DNA of 32,542 bases, from positions 1-32,542 of the forward strand of contig CASLVD010000015.1 of assembly GCA_949398305.1 (NCBI GenBank), given 5' to 3'. The stretch's first letter is position 1. Each line of letters opens with the position of its first letter. The DNA comes from an uncultured Candidatus Melainabacteria bacterium. GTDB lineage: Bacteria > Cyanobacteriota > Vampirovibrionia > Gastranaerophilales > Gastranaerophilaceae. Shown here in pieces: positions 24,980 to 32,539 of the stretch. Position numbers and translations under genes: made by a program. The notes beneath the pieces were generated by a model that did no database searches, was not told the DNA's origin, and worked only from the letters and a program-made list of their open reading frames with translations.

Positions 24980-25882
24980 ATGAAAAAGCTTTTAATAATA
25001 GTCGGGATTTTATTATTAACAGGTTCATCATCGCTTGCAATTGATGACGCTGTTAAACTTTCAGGTAAAGACTTAACTACTTTCAGCCAAAATGAGAAAT
25101 GGGGACTTAAAGATAAAAGCGGTAATGTAATAATTGAGCCTGTTTATCTTAAGATGATACGTCTTAGAGATTCGTCCTGGATTGTACAAAATAAAAAACA
25201 AAAATTCGGACTTATTGATAACAGCGGAAACATACTTGTTCCGATAAAATATAATCATGCGGACAGAATTGTCAGTAAATTTGCGAAATTCGGCAACAAC
25301 AAAGATTACGGGATCTACGATGAATACGGAAATGTAATCGTAAAACCGGAATACTCTAAAATTGATATTTTATACGGTCAAATGTTTTTGACCTGCAAAA
25401 ATTACAAATACGGAATCGTGGGCTATGACGGGAAAGTAATTCTTGAAAACGATTTTGACGATATTTATATGCCAAAACCAAACGTAATGAGAATAGAATA
25501 CGAAGGTAAATGGTATGAATTGGAACAGGTTAATGCGCAAACTTTAACACTCCCTGCCGATGCTAAAACAAACTTAGCAACTAAAGAAGATTTAGACCTT
25601 AGAAATATTGTTGTAAATACAGGTGTAATGTCCGGTTATTCGGTTTTAACCTTTTCTGACTACTTAATAAAAATATTTTCATCAATTTCTCCTGCGCACG
25701 AAGATACAATTGATGAATTGATGCTTTCTCAAGGCGCTGATACAGTAAATATTTTAGTAAAACTTACCTGGATACCAAAATATCCTGTCGTTTATGTAAA
25801 AAAATATTATGAAAACGTTAGAAACCCAAATAACGGTCCTTTGTCCGGAGTCAGAAAAGAATTAAAACAGAAAGCAAAATGA
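24980..25882 (+). CDS. Secreted WG-repeat protein
   Basis: A 300-residue protein with a Sec signal peptide (MKKLLIIVGILLLTGSSSLA) and four to five WG-type beta repeats between about residues 35 and 180: KWGLKDKSGNVIIEPVY, KFGLIDNSGNILVPIKY, DYGIYDEYGNVIVKPEY and KYGIVGYDGKVILENDF. WG repeats form beta-rich scaffolds of unknown binding specificity. The last 100 residues have no repeat and include a hydrophobic stretch. There is no ribosome binding site, and the predicted transcription start coincides with the ATG. The gene ends six bases from a convergent metal exporter gene. Its role is not known. Confidence 0.88.
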   Translation: MKKLLIIVGILLLTGSSSLAIDDAVKLSGKDLTTFSQNEKWGLKDKSGNVIIEPVYLKMIRLRDSSWIVQNKKQKFGLIDNSGNILVPIKYNHADRIVSKFAKFGNNKDYGIYDEYGNVIVKPEYSKIDILYGQMFLTCKNYKYGIVGYDGKVILENDFDDIYMPKPNVMRIEYEGKWYELEQVNAQTLTLPADAKTNLATKEDLDLRNIVVNTGVMSGYSVLTFSDYLIKIFSSISPAHEDTIDELMLSQGADTVNILVKLTWIPKYPVVYVKKYYENVRNPNNGPLSGVRKELKQKAK

Positions 25883-25888
25883 TTTTTG

Positions 25889-26533
25889 CTATGCTGTTTT
25901 AAAATCTAACAAAATCAAAGATGAAGATTTAATCAAATCAACTGCCCATTTTGCAATAATCAAACCGCCTAAGATTCCGATACACGGGTCTAAGAATACA
26001 AGCCCGAAATACTTGCCCAAAAGCAAAGCCGCAATTGCAAGAATTGATGTAAACGCGTCAGCTAAAATATGCAAATACGCTGCCTTGAAATTTAAATTTT
26101 CTTCCTTATGTTCATGTTCGTGATGGCATCCGTGATGATGGTGATGTTTGCCGCCCATTACAAGTACACAAATCAAATTCACGACAAGTCCGATTACAGC
26201 AACCAAAATTGCGTCAGTAAACGAAATTTCTAACGGTTTAAAAAATCTTTCTACTGATTCATAAATAATAGCTAAAGACGTAAACCCCAGTAAAATTGCG
26301 CTTGTATAGCCTCCTAACGCATTCAATTTTTCGGTTTTATCTTTGTATTTAATTGCGAAAATACAAACAATAAAAGTTATAGCAAGCGCCAGAGCATGAG
26401 TTCCCATATGAAAACCGTCAGCCGTAAGCGCCATAGAATGAGAAATAATACCAAAATATATTTCAGCAGCCATAGTTATTAATGTAATAATAATTACTGC
26501 CATAGTACGTTTTTTCAATAATACATTATCCAT
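25889..26533 (-). CDS. dmeF: Cation diffusion facilitator, DmeF-like Co/Ni exporter
   Basis: A 214-residue CDF protein with six membrane helices. The TM2 metal site reads ADGFHMGTH, the DmeF-style variant of the usual D/H-x3-D, and the TM5 site is HILADAFT (HxxxD). The cytoplasmic loop between TM4 and TM5 is His-rich (GGKHHHHHGCHHEHEHKEE), typical of metal-scavenging loops. It should pump Co, Ni or a similar divalent metal out of the cytoplasm. It lacks the usual C-terminal cytoplasmic domain of about 80 residues and ends shortly after TM6, as some short CDFs do. It lies nine bases after the regulator stop codon, with an AGGTGA site, so the two form an operon. Confidence 0.85.
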   Translation of the reverse strand: MDNVLLKKRTMAVIIITLITMAAEIYFGIISHSMALTADGFHMGTHALALAITFIVCIFAIKYKDKTEKLNALGGYTSAILLGFTSLAIIYESVERFFKPLEISFTDAILVAVIGLVVNLICVLVMGGKHHHHHGCHHEHEHKEENLNFKAAYLHILADAFTSILAIAALLLGKYFGLVFLDPCIGILGGLIIAKWAVDLIKSSSLILLDFKTA

Positions 26534-26542
26534 ATTTCACCT

Positions 26543-26818
26543 CTAGCGTAGTTTTTCGATATGTTCAACAAGTTCATCAATAATTGAATCACTATCTTTA
26601 TTTTGAATAAGAGATTCCGTAACACAATGCTGCAAATGTCCGCGAACTACCTGTTTCCATACTCCTCTTAATGCAGCCTGAGTTGACATTATCTGATTCA
26701 AAACCTCAATACATTCTCTATCATCATTAATCATCTTTGATAGTCCGTTAATTTGTCCTGAAATACGATTTAATCTTACAATAAGTCTTTTCTTTTCATC
26801 CGGTGGGAAATGTGTCAT
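26543..26818 (-). CDS. CsoR/RcnR-family metal-sensing repressor
   Basis: A 91-residue all-helical DUF156 repressor that is probably tetrameric and releases DNA on metal binding. Candidate metal ligands are His3, Cys36, His61 and Cys65, with an extra His64. Cys36-His61-Cys65 has the numbering of copper-sensing CsoR, while the added N-terminal His recalls nickel/cobalt sensors: RcnR uses H-C-H-H, and the cyanobacterial InrS uses H-C-H-C. With a DmeF-type exporter as the next gene, Ni or Co sensing is the best guess. The ATG follows a GGAGATT site, and a palindromic, G-containing segment lies over its promoter. Confidence 0.9.
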   Translation of the reverse strand: MTHFPPDEKKRLIVRLNRISGQINGLSKMINDDRECIEVLNQIMSTQAALRGVWKQVVRGHLQHCVTESLIQNKDSDSIIDELVEHIEKLR

Positions 26819-26833
26819 TACAAATCTCCTTAT

Positions 26834-26862
26834 ACTATATAGTCCTATACCCTATATTAAAC
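26834..26862 (-). promoter_or_regulatory. Promoter and candidate operator of the metal-efflux operon
   Basis: On the minus strand, a weak -35 (TTTAAT) and a -10 TATAGT lie about 16 bases apart. Between and across them is ATATAGGGTATAGGACTATA, which contains the perfect palindrome ACTATATAGT (26834-26843) and short G-runs flanked by A/T. CsoR/RcnR operators typically have a G-tract flanked by inverted repeats. Assignment is by analogy. Confidence 0.4.
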
Positions 26863-26967
26863 CATGTTTTTATATTTTTCAACCCCATTGTTAAATTTTT
26901 ATACATTTTTAGATAAAACTTTCAGGCAATAATTTTTCACCAAACAAAAATTATACTAAATATTGCG

Positions 26968-28281
26968 ATGAACTTAACAAACAAATTACTTACAGCACTA
27001 AATGAATTACCGGTTCTTACTCCTGATAATTGGAGCAGAGAACATAAATTCGAATCCGGCAGAAAAAGATGGCTTGCAAATATCCTGCCGTCAGAACTTC
27101 TGTCAAGAAGTATTAAACAAACTGTAGAATCACTTGTTACCCTTTGTGAATGCGAACAATTTTACCAGAGTTTCCCTGATATTATTGAAACTCCTGATTA
27201 CGGTGACAAATGGGGTGTTAGAGCAAACTATATTGAAATCAATAATCGAGCTATTGCCGAAATGTACAATGACCAAACAAAAAACGGCTTATTTAGCGCG
27301 ATAAAAATATTACCCGCAATCCCGCCATCTGCCAAAAGCTGGGCAAATTGTATTATTCTTTCCCAAATTTTTCCTAATATTTACGGAGACGGATACAATA
27401 AAGCTCCAAATGAAGAAAATTCAATATATGGTATAAAACTTGGCATCGGCTACAGTAAAAATATTATAAATTTCGATATCAATGATAAAATTACACCTGA
27501 TGAACAATTTCAAATATTTAATGATATTGCGCATTTCCACGGTTTAAAAACAGGGTTCAGAACAGTAATTTCGGCTGATCAGATAAAAGTTTCGGCAGAT
27601 TATAAAGATGATGTAACTTTTGATTGGAATAATCCTGAACATTTGGAACTTTTCATAAAAGAACACGTTAAACTCATTAATCTTGGTTTTGAAGCCATAT
27701 TTATAGATTCAGCTAAACATATCGGAGGCTATGATATGGAAAACTATACAGGAGTCGGTGCATTACCAAGTTACGAACAAATGCAATATATTCTACATGA
27801 AATAAGAAGCCGCTCCGGTAAAACCACTCTAAGTTTTGTAGGGGAAAAAAGTACCGGTGATTTTAAACGATATGAAAACCTTGGATTAACTTCAGGTACT
27901 GCATTTATTGAACCTGACAACTATGATGAAGTAAAACATTGGTCAGAGAAATTAAAATACGAGCAAAATTATACACCCGGCATTGAAGTTTCTAACGACA
28001 ACGATGAAGGCGGCAGAAGCTATGAAGCACGATTAAACAGAATTAATAATTCGCTATTCGGATACGAATATCCTAGTGATAAACTGCCAAGCTTTATGCA
28101 AATGGAAGATCTTTTTCCGCTTCGCTACGACACAAACACCCACCACCTTATGATGTGTAACCCGTCATATTCAACAGACGGCACACCGCTTAGCCACTGG
28201 GAAAACCTTTTCACAAAAGATGACGGCAGAGAATATAACCGCAAAGTCGCAGACTTATTTATTTATGCTCTGAATCTTTAG
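26968..28281 (+). CDS. Putative alpha-amylase-like TIM-barrel protein
   Basis: A 437-residue soluble protein without signal peptide. The central part reads like an alternating beta/alpha barrel. A strand and turn similar to GH13 enzymes, LINLGFEAIFIDSAKHIGGY (about residue 235), recalls the F-R-x-D-x-A/VKH nucleophile region of alpha-amylases. Later LSFVGEK could supply the acid Glu. The usual arginine two residues before the catalytic Asp is absent, so catalytic activity is doubtful. I therefore call it only a distant relative. There is no ribosome binding site; TATACT (26952-26957) puts the transcription start about four bases before the ATG. The last 23 bases overlap the convergent pflA gene. 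Confidence 0.5.
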   Translation: MNLTNKLLTALNELPVLTPDNWSREHKFESGRKRWLANILPSELLSRSIKQTVESLVTLCECEQFYQSFPDIIETPDYGDKWGVRANYIEINNRAIAEMYNDQTKNGLFSAIKILPAIPPSAKSWANCIILSQIFPNIYGDGYNKAPNEENSIYGIKLGIGYSKNIINFDINDKITPDEQFQIFNDIAHFHGLKTGFRTVISADQIKVSADYKDDVTFDWNNPEHLELFIKEHVKLINLGFEAIFIDSAKHIGGYDMENYTGVGALPSYEQMQYILHEIRSRSGKTTLSFVGEKSTGDFKRYENLGLTSGTAFIEPDNYDEVKHWSEKLKYEQNYTPGIEVSNDNDEGGRSYEARLNRINNSLFGYEYPSDKLPSFMQMEDLFPLRYDTNTHHLMMCNPSYSTDGTPLSHWENLFTKDDGREYNRKVADLFIYALNL

Positions 28282-29014
28282 CCGCCTTAAATCCGTCTAA
28301 AATGTACCCGCGAGCTTCAAGTGCTTGCTCTTTTGTTAATGGCAGAACACCTTTAAGCGGGTAATCAATTCCTAAATTTTCATATTTCGGAATTGCCATA
28401 TCATGGTACGGCAATACATCAAGTGCCTTTATATTATTTAAACCTGCCAAAAATTGCCCTAATTGTTTTAAATATTCAGGATTAAAAGTAATTCCCGGCA
28501 CCACAACATGTCTAACCCACATAGGTTTTCCGGTTTCTGAAAGATACTTTGCAAAATCAAGAATATTTTCATTTGGCAAACCTGTCAAGTTTTTGTGTTC
28601 TTCATTATCAATATGTTTGATATCCAAAAGCACCAAATCTGTATATTTTAAAAGTTCATCAATTTTAGCAGTATTTGCACGGTTAAAAAGCACACCTGAA
28701 GTATCAAGCGCTGTATGAATTCCACGTGCTTTTGCTTCTTTAAATAATTCGGTCACAAAATCAATTTGCAACAACGGTTCTCCACCGGTTACAGTAATTC
28801 CGCCTTTGCAAAACTCTTTCACTCCGTCATATTTTTCTAAAATTTCAGCTACTGAAATTCTTTTATTTACCCCTACACCCCAAGAATCAGGATTGTGACA
28901 ATATTTACATCTTAAAGGACATCCCTGAGTAAACACAACAAAACGAACCCCGGGACCATCAACAGTTCCACAACTTTCCAGTGAATGTATATTTCCTAAA
29001 ACTTTTTCTGCCAT
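28259..29014 (-). CDS. pflA: Pyruvate formate-lyase-activating enzyme (radical SAM)
   Basis: A 251-residue radical SAM enzyme that cleaves S-adenosylmethionine to abstract a hydrogen from the PFL glycine, creating the glycyl radical. The CxxxCxxC iron-sulfur motif is Cys32-Cys36-Cys39 (TQGCPLRCKYCHNPDSW), preceded by the family motif SCGTVDGPGVRFV. The SAM-binding GGEPL and a later MWVRHVVVPGIT segment are also present. Length matches E. coli PflA (246). A terminator separates it from the radical-domain gene upstream, and its ATG has no ribosome binding site, so it may have its own start-proximal promoter (GATAAA at 29028-29023). It overlaps the convergent TIM-barrel gene by 23 bases. Confidence 0.96.
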   Translation of the reverse strand: MAEKVLGNIHSLESCGTVDGPGVRFVVFTQGCPLRCKYCHNPDSWGVGVNKRISVAEILEKYDGVKEFCKGGITVTGGEPLLQIDFVTELFKEAKARGIHTALDTSGVLFNRANTAKIDELLKYTDLVLLDIKHIDNEEHKNLTGLPNENILDFAKYLSETGKPMWVRHVVVPGITFNPEYLKQLGQFLAGLNNIKALDVLPYHDMAIPKYENLGIDYPLKGVLPLTKEQALEARGYILDGFKAAKDSEHK

Positions 29015-29031
29015 AATTAAATTTTATCACA

Positions 29032-29062
29032 AAAAAGATGCGGTTAAAAACCGCATCTTTTT
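29032..29062. terminator. Hairpin terminator after the PFL radical-domain gene
   Basis: The stem 29032-29045 (AAAAAGATGCGGTT) pairs with 29049-29062 (AACCGCATCTTTTT) around a three-base loop. On the minus strand it follows the radical-domain gene and precedes pflA, so pflA expression probably depends on read-through or on a separate promoter. Confidence 0.8.
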
Positions 29063-29087
29063 CAATTTGTTTTCACTATTTCAATAA

Positions 29088-29339
29088 CTAGCAATTACCT
29101 GAGATTGAAGAGTGGAATGTTCTTGAAATAACATCATCTTGTTGTTCTTTTGTTAACTTGATGAAGTTAACAGCATAACCTGATACTCTCACTGTTAATT
29201 GAGGGTATTTTTCAGGATGTGCTTGAGCATCCAATAATGTATCTCTGTTGAATACGTTTACATTAAGGTGGTGTCCGCCTTTTTCAACATATCCGTCAAG
29301 TAAGCTTATTAAATTTTCTTCTTGCATTGTTGTTGTCAT
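29088..29339 (-). CDS. Separate glycyl-radical domain of pyruvate formate-lyase
   Basis: An 83-residue protein that is the missing C-terminus of PFL. It runs [48 protein letters not shown], ending [12 protein letters not shown]. Gly54 in RVSGYAV is the radical-bearing residue (E. coli Gly734). It continues the E. coli PflB sequence almost exactly where the upstream core stops, and lacks the N-terminal part typical of the spare-part protein GrcA/YfiD. ATG 29339 follows AAAGGA by nine bases; an open frame extends to a TTG at 29399 through the GC-rich spacer but is unlikely to be used. It should dock on the core to make an active two-chain enzyme. Confidence 0.9.
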   Translation of the reverse strand: MTTTMQEENLISLLDGYVEKGGHHLNVNVFNRDTLLDAQAHPEKYPQLTVRVSGYAVNFIKLTKEQQDDVISRTFHSSISGNC

Positions 29340-29441
29340 TTTATTTTTCCTTTCAATAATTTTATGTTCTACCCCCCGCGGAGCGCGAGAATTAATCAAG
29401 TTCTAAGGCAGTTAGTAGCATTATGCCCCGTCCGGCGAGGA
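29340..29441 (-). other. GC-rich spacer between the two PFL parts
   Basis: The 102-base spacer is unusually GC-rich in its pflB-proximal half. It holds a GTCC-GGCGA-GGAC hairpin touching the pflB stop (29430-29442), a GCAT-T-ATGC palindrome (29418-29426), a G6 run on the minus strand (29372-29377) and CGCG/GCGC clusters. The frame joining both coding parts is kept, but it contains TAG at 29444-29442, TAA at 29423-29421 and 29414-29412, and TAG at 29405-29403. GGGGCATAATGCTAC is faintly like the G-run repeat found elsewhere. Confidence 0.6.
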
Positions 29442-31529
29442 CTAGTTTAGACTGGCTTCACAGCATCCAGGGTCGAAACTTACAGTTAAGTCGCCCATGA
29501 ATACTTCATCTTTACCTAATGCGTTAGGAATAATAGAGAAAGTATTTGAAATACCATCTTGAGCATCCCCAAACGGAAGTTTTGCAACTGATGAAAGTGA
29601 AGCAGCAGCTCCGTTCATATCACGTCCGTGCATTGGGTTAGCGCCAGGAGCCAGAGGAACACCCATTTTTCTGCCATCAGGTGTGTTACCTGTTTTCTTA
29701 CCGTAAACAACGTTTGATGTAATTGTCAAAATTGACATTGTTGGAATTGAATTTCTGTAAGTATGGTGTTTTCTGATTTTGTTCATAAATGTTTTAACCA
29801 AACCTACAGCTAATGAGTCAACTCTATCATCATTGTTTCCGTATTTAGGGAATTCACCTTCAACTTCATAGTCAACTACAATACCGTTTTCGTCACGAAT
29901 AGTCTTAACTTTAGCATATTTAATAGCTGATAATGAATCTGCAACAACTGAAAGGCCTGCAATACCTGTTGCAAAATATCTTTTTACATCTCTGTCATGA
30001 AGTGCCATTTGAGCTTTTTCATAACAGTATTTATCATGCATATAGTGAATTACATTTAATGTATTTACATATAATCCGGCTAACCATTCCATCATTGAAT
30101 CAAATCTTTCCATAACTTCATCATAGTTAAGGTATTCTGATGTAATCGGTCTGTATTGAGGTCCGATTTGTTCTTTTAATCTTTCATCAACACCGCCGTT
30201 AATTGCATATAATAAACATTTAGCTAAGTTTGCACGAGCTCCGAAGAACTGCATTTCTTTACCAACAACCATTGATGATACACAGCAAGCGATAGCATAA
30301 TCATCACCGTGAGTAACTCTCATCATATCATCGTTTTCATATTGAATAGATGAAGTTGTGATTGAAATGTGAGCTGCATATTGTTTGAAGTTGTGAGGTA
30401 ATTTTTTAGACCAAAGTACAGTTAGGTTTGGTTCAGGAGCTGTACCAAGGTTTTCTAAAGTATGCAAGTATCTGAATGAGTTTTTAGTAACTAACGGACG
30501 ACCGTCAACACCAACACCGCCGATTGATTCAGTAACCCAAGTAGGGTCGCCTGAGAATAATGCGTTGTATTCAGGGGTTCTTGCAAATTTTACAAGTCTT
30601 AACTTCATAATAAAATGGTCAACCATTTCTTGAGCTTCAGATTCTGTAATAATACCTTCTTTTAAATCTCTTTCAATGAAGATATCTAAGAATGTAGAAG
30701 TTCTGCCGATACTCATAGCTGCACCGTTTTGTTCTTTTACAGCTGATAAGTAACCAAAGTATATCCATTGAATAGCTTCTTTAGCGTTTCTTGCAGGTTT
30801 TCTGATATCAAACCCGTAAATATCACCTAATTGAGCCATTTCTTGAAGTGCTCTGATTTGTTCAGCGATTTCTTCTTTTAATTGAATTTTTTCAGCATTC
30901 ATTTCGCCATCAAGTGAAGCGTGCTGTTCTTTTTTATCTTCAATAAGTCTATCAATACCATAAAGAGCGATTCTTCTGTAGTCGCCTATGATACGGCCTC
31001 TGCCGTATGCATCAGGAAGTCCTGTTAAAATAGCAGCATGACGTGCTTTTCTCATTTCAGGAGTATAGCAATCAAATACACCCTGGTTATGAGTTTTTCT
31101 ATATTTTGTAAAGATTTCAGAAACTTCAGAATCAACTTCATAACCGTAAGATTTACAAGCGCCTTCAGCCATTCTGATACCGCCAAACGGCTGCATAGAA
31201 CGTTTCAATGGTGCATCAGTCTGTAAACCAACGATAGTTTCCAAGTCTTTATCAATATATCCGGCACCGTGTGATGTGATAGAAGATACAATTTTTGTAT
31301 CCATATCTACAACACCGCCGTTTTCGCGTTCTTTTTTAAATAATTCACAGCATTCCTGCCATAATTTAGTTGTGGCATCGGTTGGTCCTGCTAAAAAGCT
31401 TGAATCACCTTCATATAAAGTATAGTTACGTTGAATAAAATCCCTAACATTAATTTCATGATTCCATTTTCCTGAAACAAATTCTGAGGTAGGGTAAATC
31501 TTAGTTTCTTCTAATACTGCTTCTGTCAT
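29442..31529 (-). CDS. pflB: Pyruvate formate-lyase core, lacking the glycyl-radical domain
   Basis: A 695-residue PFL body (E. coli PflB is 760) that converts pyruvate and CoA to acetyl-CoA and formate in anaerobic fermentation. The catalytic cysteine pair is Cys415-Cys416 in [23 protein letters not shown] (E. coli 418/419). Other family segments are [19 protein letters not shown] at the start, [16 protein letters not shown] near 190, and [15 protein letters not shown] at the end. After GKDEV it diverges into a short unrelated tail ([18 protein letters not shown]) and stops, losing the domain with the radical glycine, which the next gene supplies. ATG 31529 follows GGGAG by six bases; a frame extending to 31571 has no ribosome site. 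Confidence 0.95.
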   Translation of the reverse strand: MTEAVLEETKIYPTSEFVSGKWNHEINVRDFIQRNYTLYEGDSSFLAGPTDATTKLWQECCELFKKERENGGVVDMDTKIVSSITSHGAGYIDKDLETIVGLQTDAPLKRSMQPFGGIRMAEGACKSYGYEVDSEVSEIFTKYRKTHNQGVFDCYTPEMRKARHAAILTGLPDAYGRGRIIGDYRRIALYGIDRLIEDKKEQHASLDGEMNAEKIQLKEEIAEQIRALQEMAQLGDIYGFDIRKPARNAKEAIQWIYFGYLSAVKEQNGAAMSIGRTSTFLDIFIERDLKEGIITESEAQEMVDHFIMKLRLVKFARTPEYNALFSGDPTWVTESIGGVGVDGRPLVTKNSFRYLHTLENLGTAPEPNLTVLWSKKLPHNFKQYAAHISITTSSIQYENDDMMRVTHGDDYAIACCVSSMVVGKEMQFFGARANLAKCLLYAINGGVDERLKEQIGPQYRPITSEYLNYDEVMERFDSMMEWLAGLYVNTLNVIHYMHDKYCYEKAQMALHDRDVKRYFATGIAGLSVVADSLSAIKYAKVKTIRDENGIVVDYEVEGEFPKYGNNDDRVDSLAVGLVKTFMNKIRKHHTYRNSIPTMSILTITSNVVYGKKTGNTPDGRKMGVPLAPGANPMHGRDMNGAAASLSSVAKLPFGDAQDGISNTFSIIPNALGKDEVFMGDLTVSFDPGCCEASLN

Positions 31530-31594
31530 ATTTTTCTCCCATTTTCTGAATATTAATTGTATTTTTGACACGTATTATTTTACATTCATAAAAC

Positions 31595-31600
31595 ATTATA
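31595..31600 (-). promoter_or_regulatory. Candidate -10 box of pflB
   Basis: The minus strand reads TATAAT at 31600-31595, about 66 bases before the pflB ATG. No good -35 hexamer is found at 16-18 bases. Upstream at 31628-31632 and 31649-31653 lies an inverted pair GTAAC/GTTAC, 21 bases apart, that could bind an activator or repressor. Confidence 0.4.
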
Positions 31601-31678
31601 CATAATAAATAGCAAAAAACTACATTTGTAACGGAAATTTGTACTTTTGTTACGAAAAAATCTTTAAGTAAAATAACA

Positions 31679-31704
31679 AAAAAGGCGGTAATAAATACCG
31701 CCTT
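31679..31704 (-). terminator. Terminator of the LEA-like gene
   Basis: The stem 31682-31690 (AAGGCGGTA) pairs with 31696-31704 (TACCGCCTT) around a five-base loop. Read on the minus strand it is followed by six T, fitting a terminator for the 31708-31986 gene. Confidence 0.8.
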
Positions 31705-31707
31705 AAA

Positions 31708-31986
31708 TTATGCTGTTTTCTTATTTTCTTGTTCTTTTTTCATTTTAGCCTTATCTGCAACTTTTTCTTTCATTTCATGTGCTTTTTCTTTGACGTTATC
31801 TTTAACTTCTTCCGCCTTAATTTTCGCAGTTTGAGCCTTCTCTTTCAGGTTTTCTTTCATTTCTCCGGCTTTCTCTTTTGCCATATGTGCACCTTTTTTA
31901 ATGTCTTCTTTTACAGTTTCGGCTTTTTCTTTTACCTTATCTGCTGTTTCGTGAAGCTTTTCTTTCATTGTTTCTTTATCTTTCAT
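31708..31986 (-). CDS. LEA-like amphipathic helical repeat protein
   Basis: A 92-residue, very charged, proline-free protein of near-repeating 11-residue units such as ADKVKEKAETVKEDI, AKEKAGEMKENLKEKAQT and AEEVKDNVKEKAHEMKEKV. This pattern of Ala, Lys and Glu makes a long amphipathic helix, as in group 3 late-embryogenesis-abundant proteins and some bacterial stress proteins. These are thought to protect proteins or membranes during stress. There is no signal peptide or cysteine. The ATG follows AAAGGAG by seven bases. It lies alone between pflB and the membrane protein at the window end, with its own terminator. Confidence 0.8.
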   Translation of the reverse strand: MKDKETMKEKLHETADKVKEKAETVKEDIKKGAHMAKEKAGEMKENLKEKAQTAKIKAEEVKDNVKEKAHEMKEKVADKAKMKKEQENKKTA

Positions 31987-32197
31987 AAGATACTCCTTTC
32001 CTTGTGTACTCTGATATTATAAAAGATTGGTCAAGCCGTTAAATTGGAAAAAAGCATTATATATCGAGCTTCAAAACCGAATTAAAAAAAGTATGAGGAT
32101 TACAAAATAAGTCAAAAGACCTGCCTTTTCAGGGGATTAAAAACAAAAAAATATCCTCTAAAATTTATAAAAACCAACAAGAAAGAAAGGAATTATC

Positions 32198-32539
32198 ATG
32201 TTAAATTTACTTATTAGATGGGTTTTATTTGCGTTAGCAATAATTTTTGTAGGCTGGCTTGTACCTGGAATTACAGTTGAAAACTTTATTAGTGCAATGC
32301 TTGTATGTGTAATTCTTGCATTAATCAACACATTTATAAAACCTTTATTACAATTTATTTCTCTGCCTATTAATATTCTTACCCTGGGTCTATTTACATT
32401 TGTAATCAATGCATTATTACTTTGGTTAGCAGGCGTAATAACACCGGGATTTGAAGTTGACGGTTTCTTAAGTGCTTTGCTCGGTTCAATTATTTTAGCA
32501 ATACTTTCTATTGGTATTAACAAAATCGGACAAGAATAA
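32198..32539 (+). CDS. YvlD / phage holin family 4-like membrane protein
   Basis: A 113-residue protein made almost entirely of four membrane helices (about residues 5-22, 31-52, 56-81 and 90-108). The pattern LIRWVLFALAIIFVGWLVPGITVENFISAMLVCVILALINTFIKPLL, then LPINILTLGLFTFVINALLLWLAG, is that of the YvlD family, also called mycobacterial 4-TMS phage holin superfamily IV. Despite the name, most such proteins are chromosomal, of unknown function and not from phage. The ATG follows AAAGGAA by six bases. The gene ends just inside the window. No other phage genes are present. Confidence 0.9.
   Translation: MLNLLIRWVLFALAIIFVGWLVPGITVENFISAMLVCVILALINTFIKPLLQFISLPINILTLGLFTFVINALLLWLAGVITPGFEVDGFLSALLGSIILAILSIGINKIGQE

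Noticed and set aside
31729..32022. Phe-rich 97-residue plus-strand open frame
   Set aside because: It is antisense to the LEA-like gene; the Lys/Glu codons read as Phe/Leu/Ser on the other strand.
32198..32539. Phage holin implying a prophage
   Set aside because: Members of this family are mostly chromosomal membrane proteins, and no other phage gene lies in the window.
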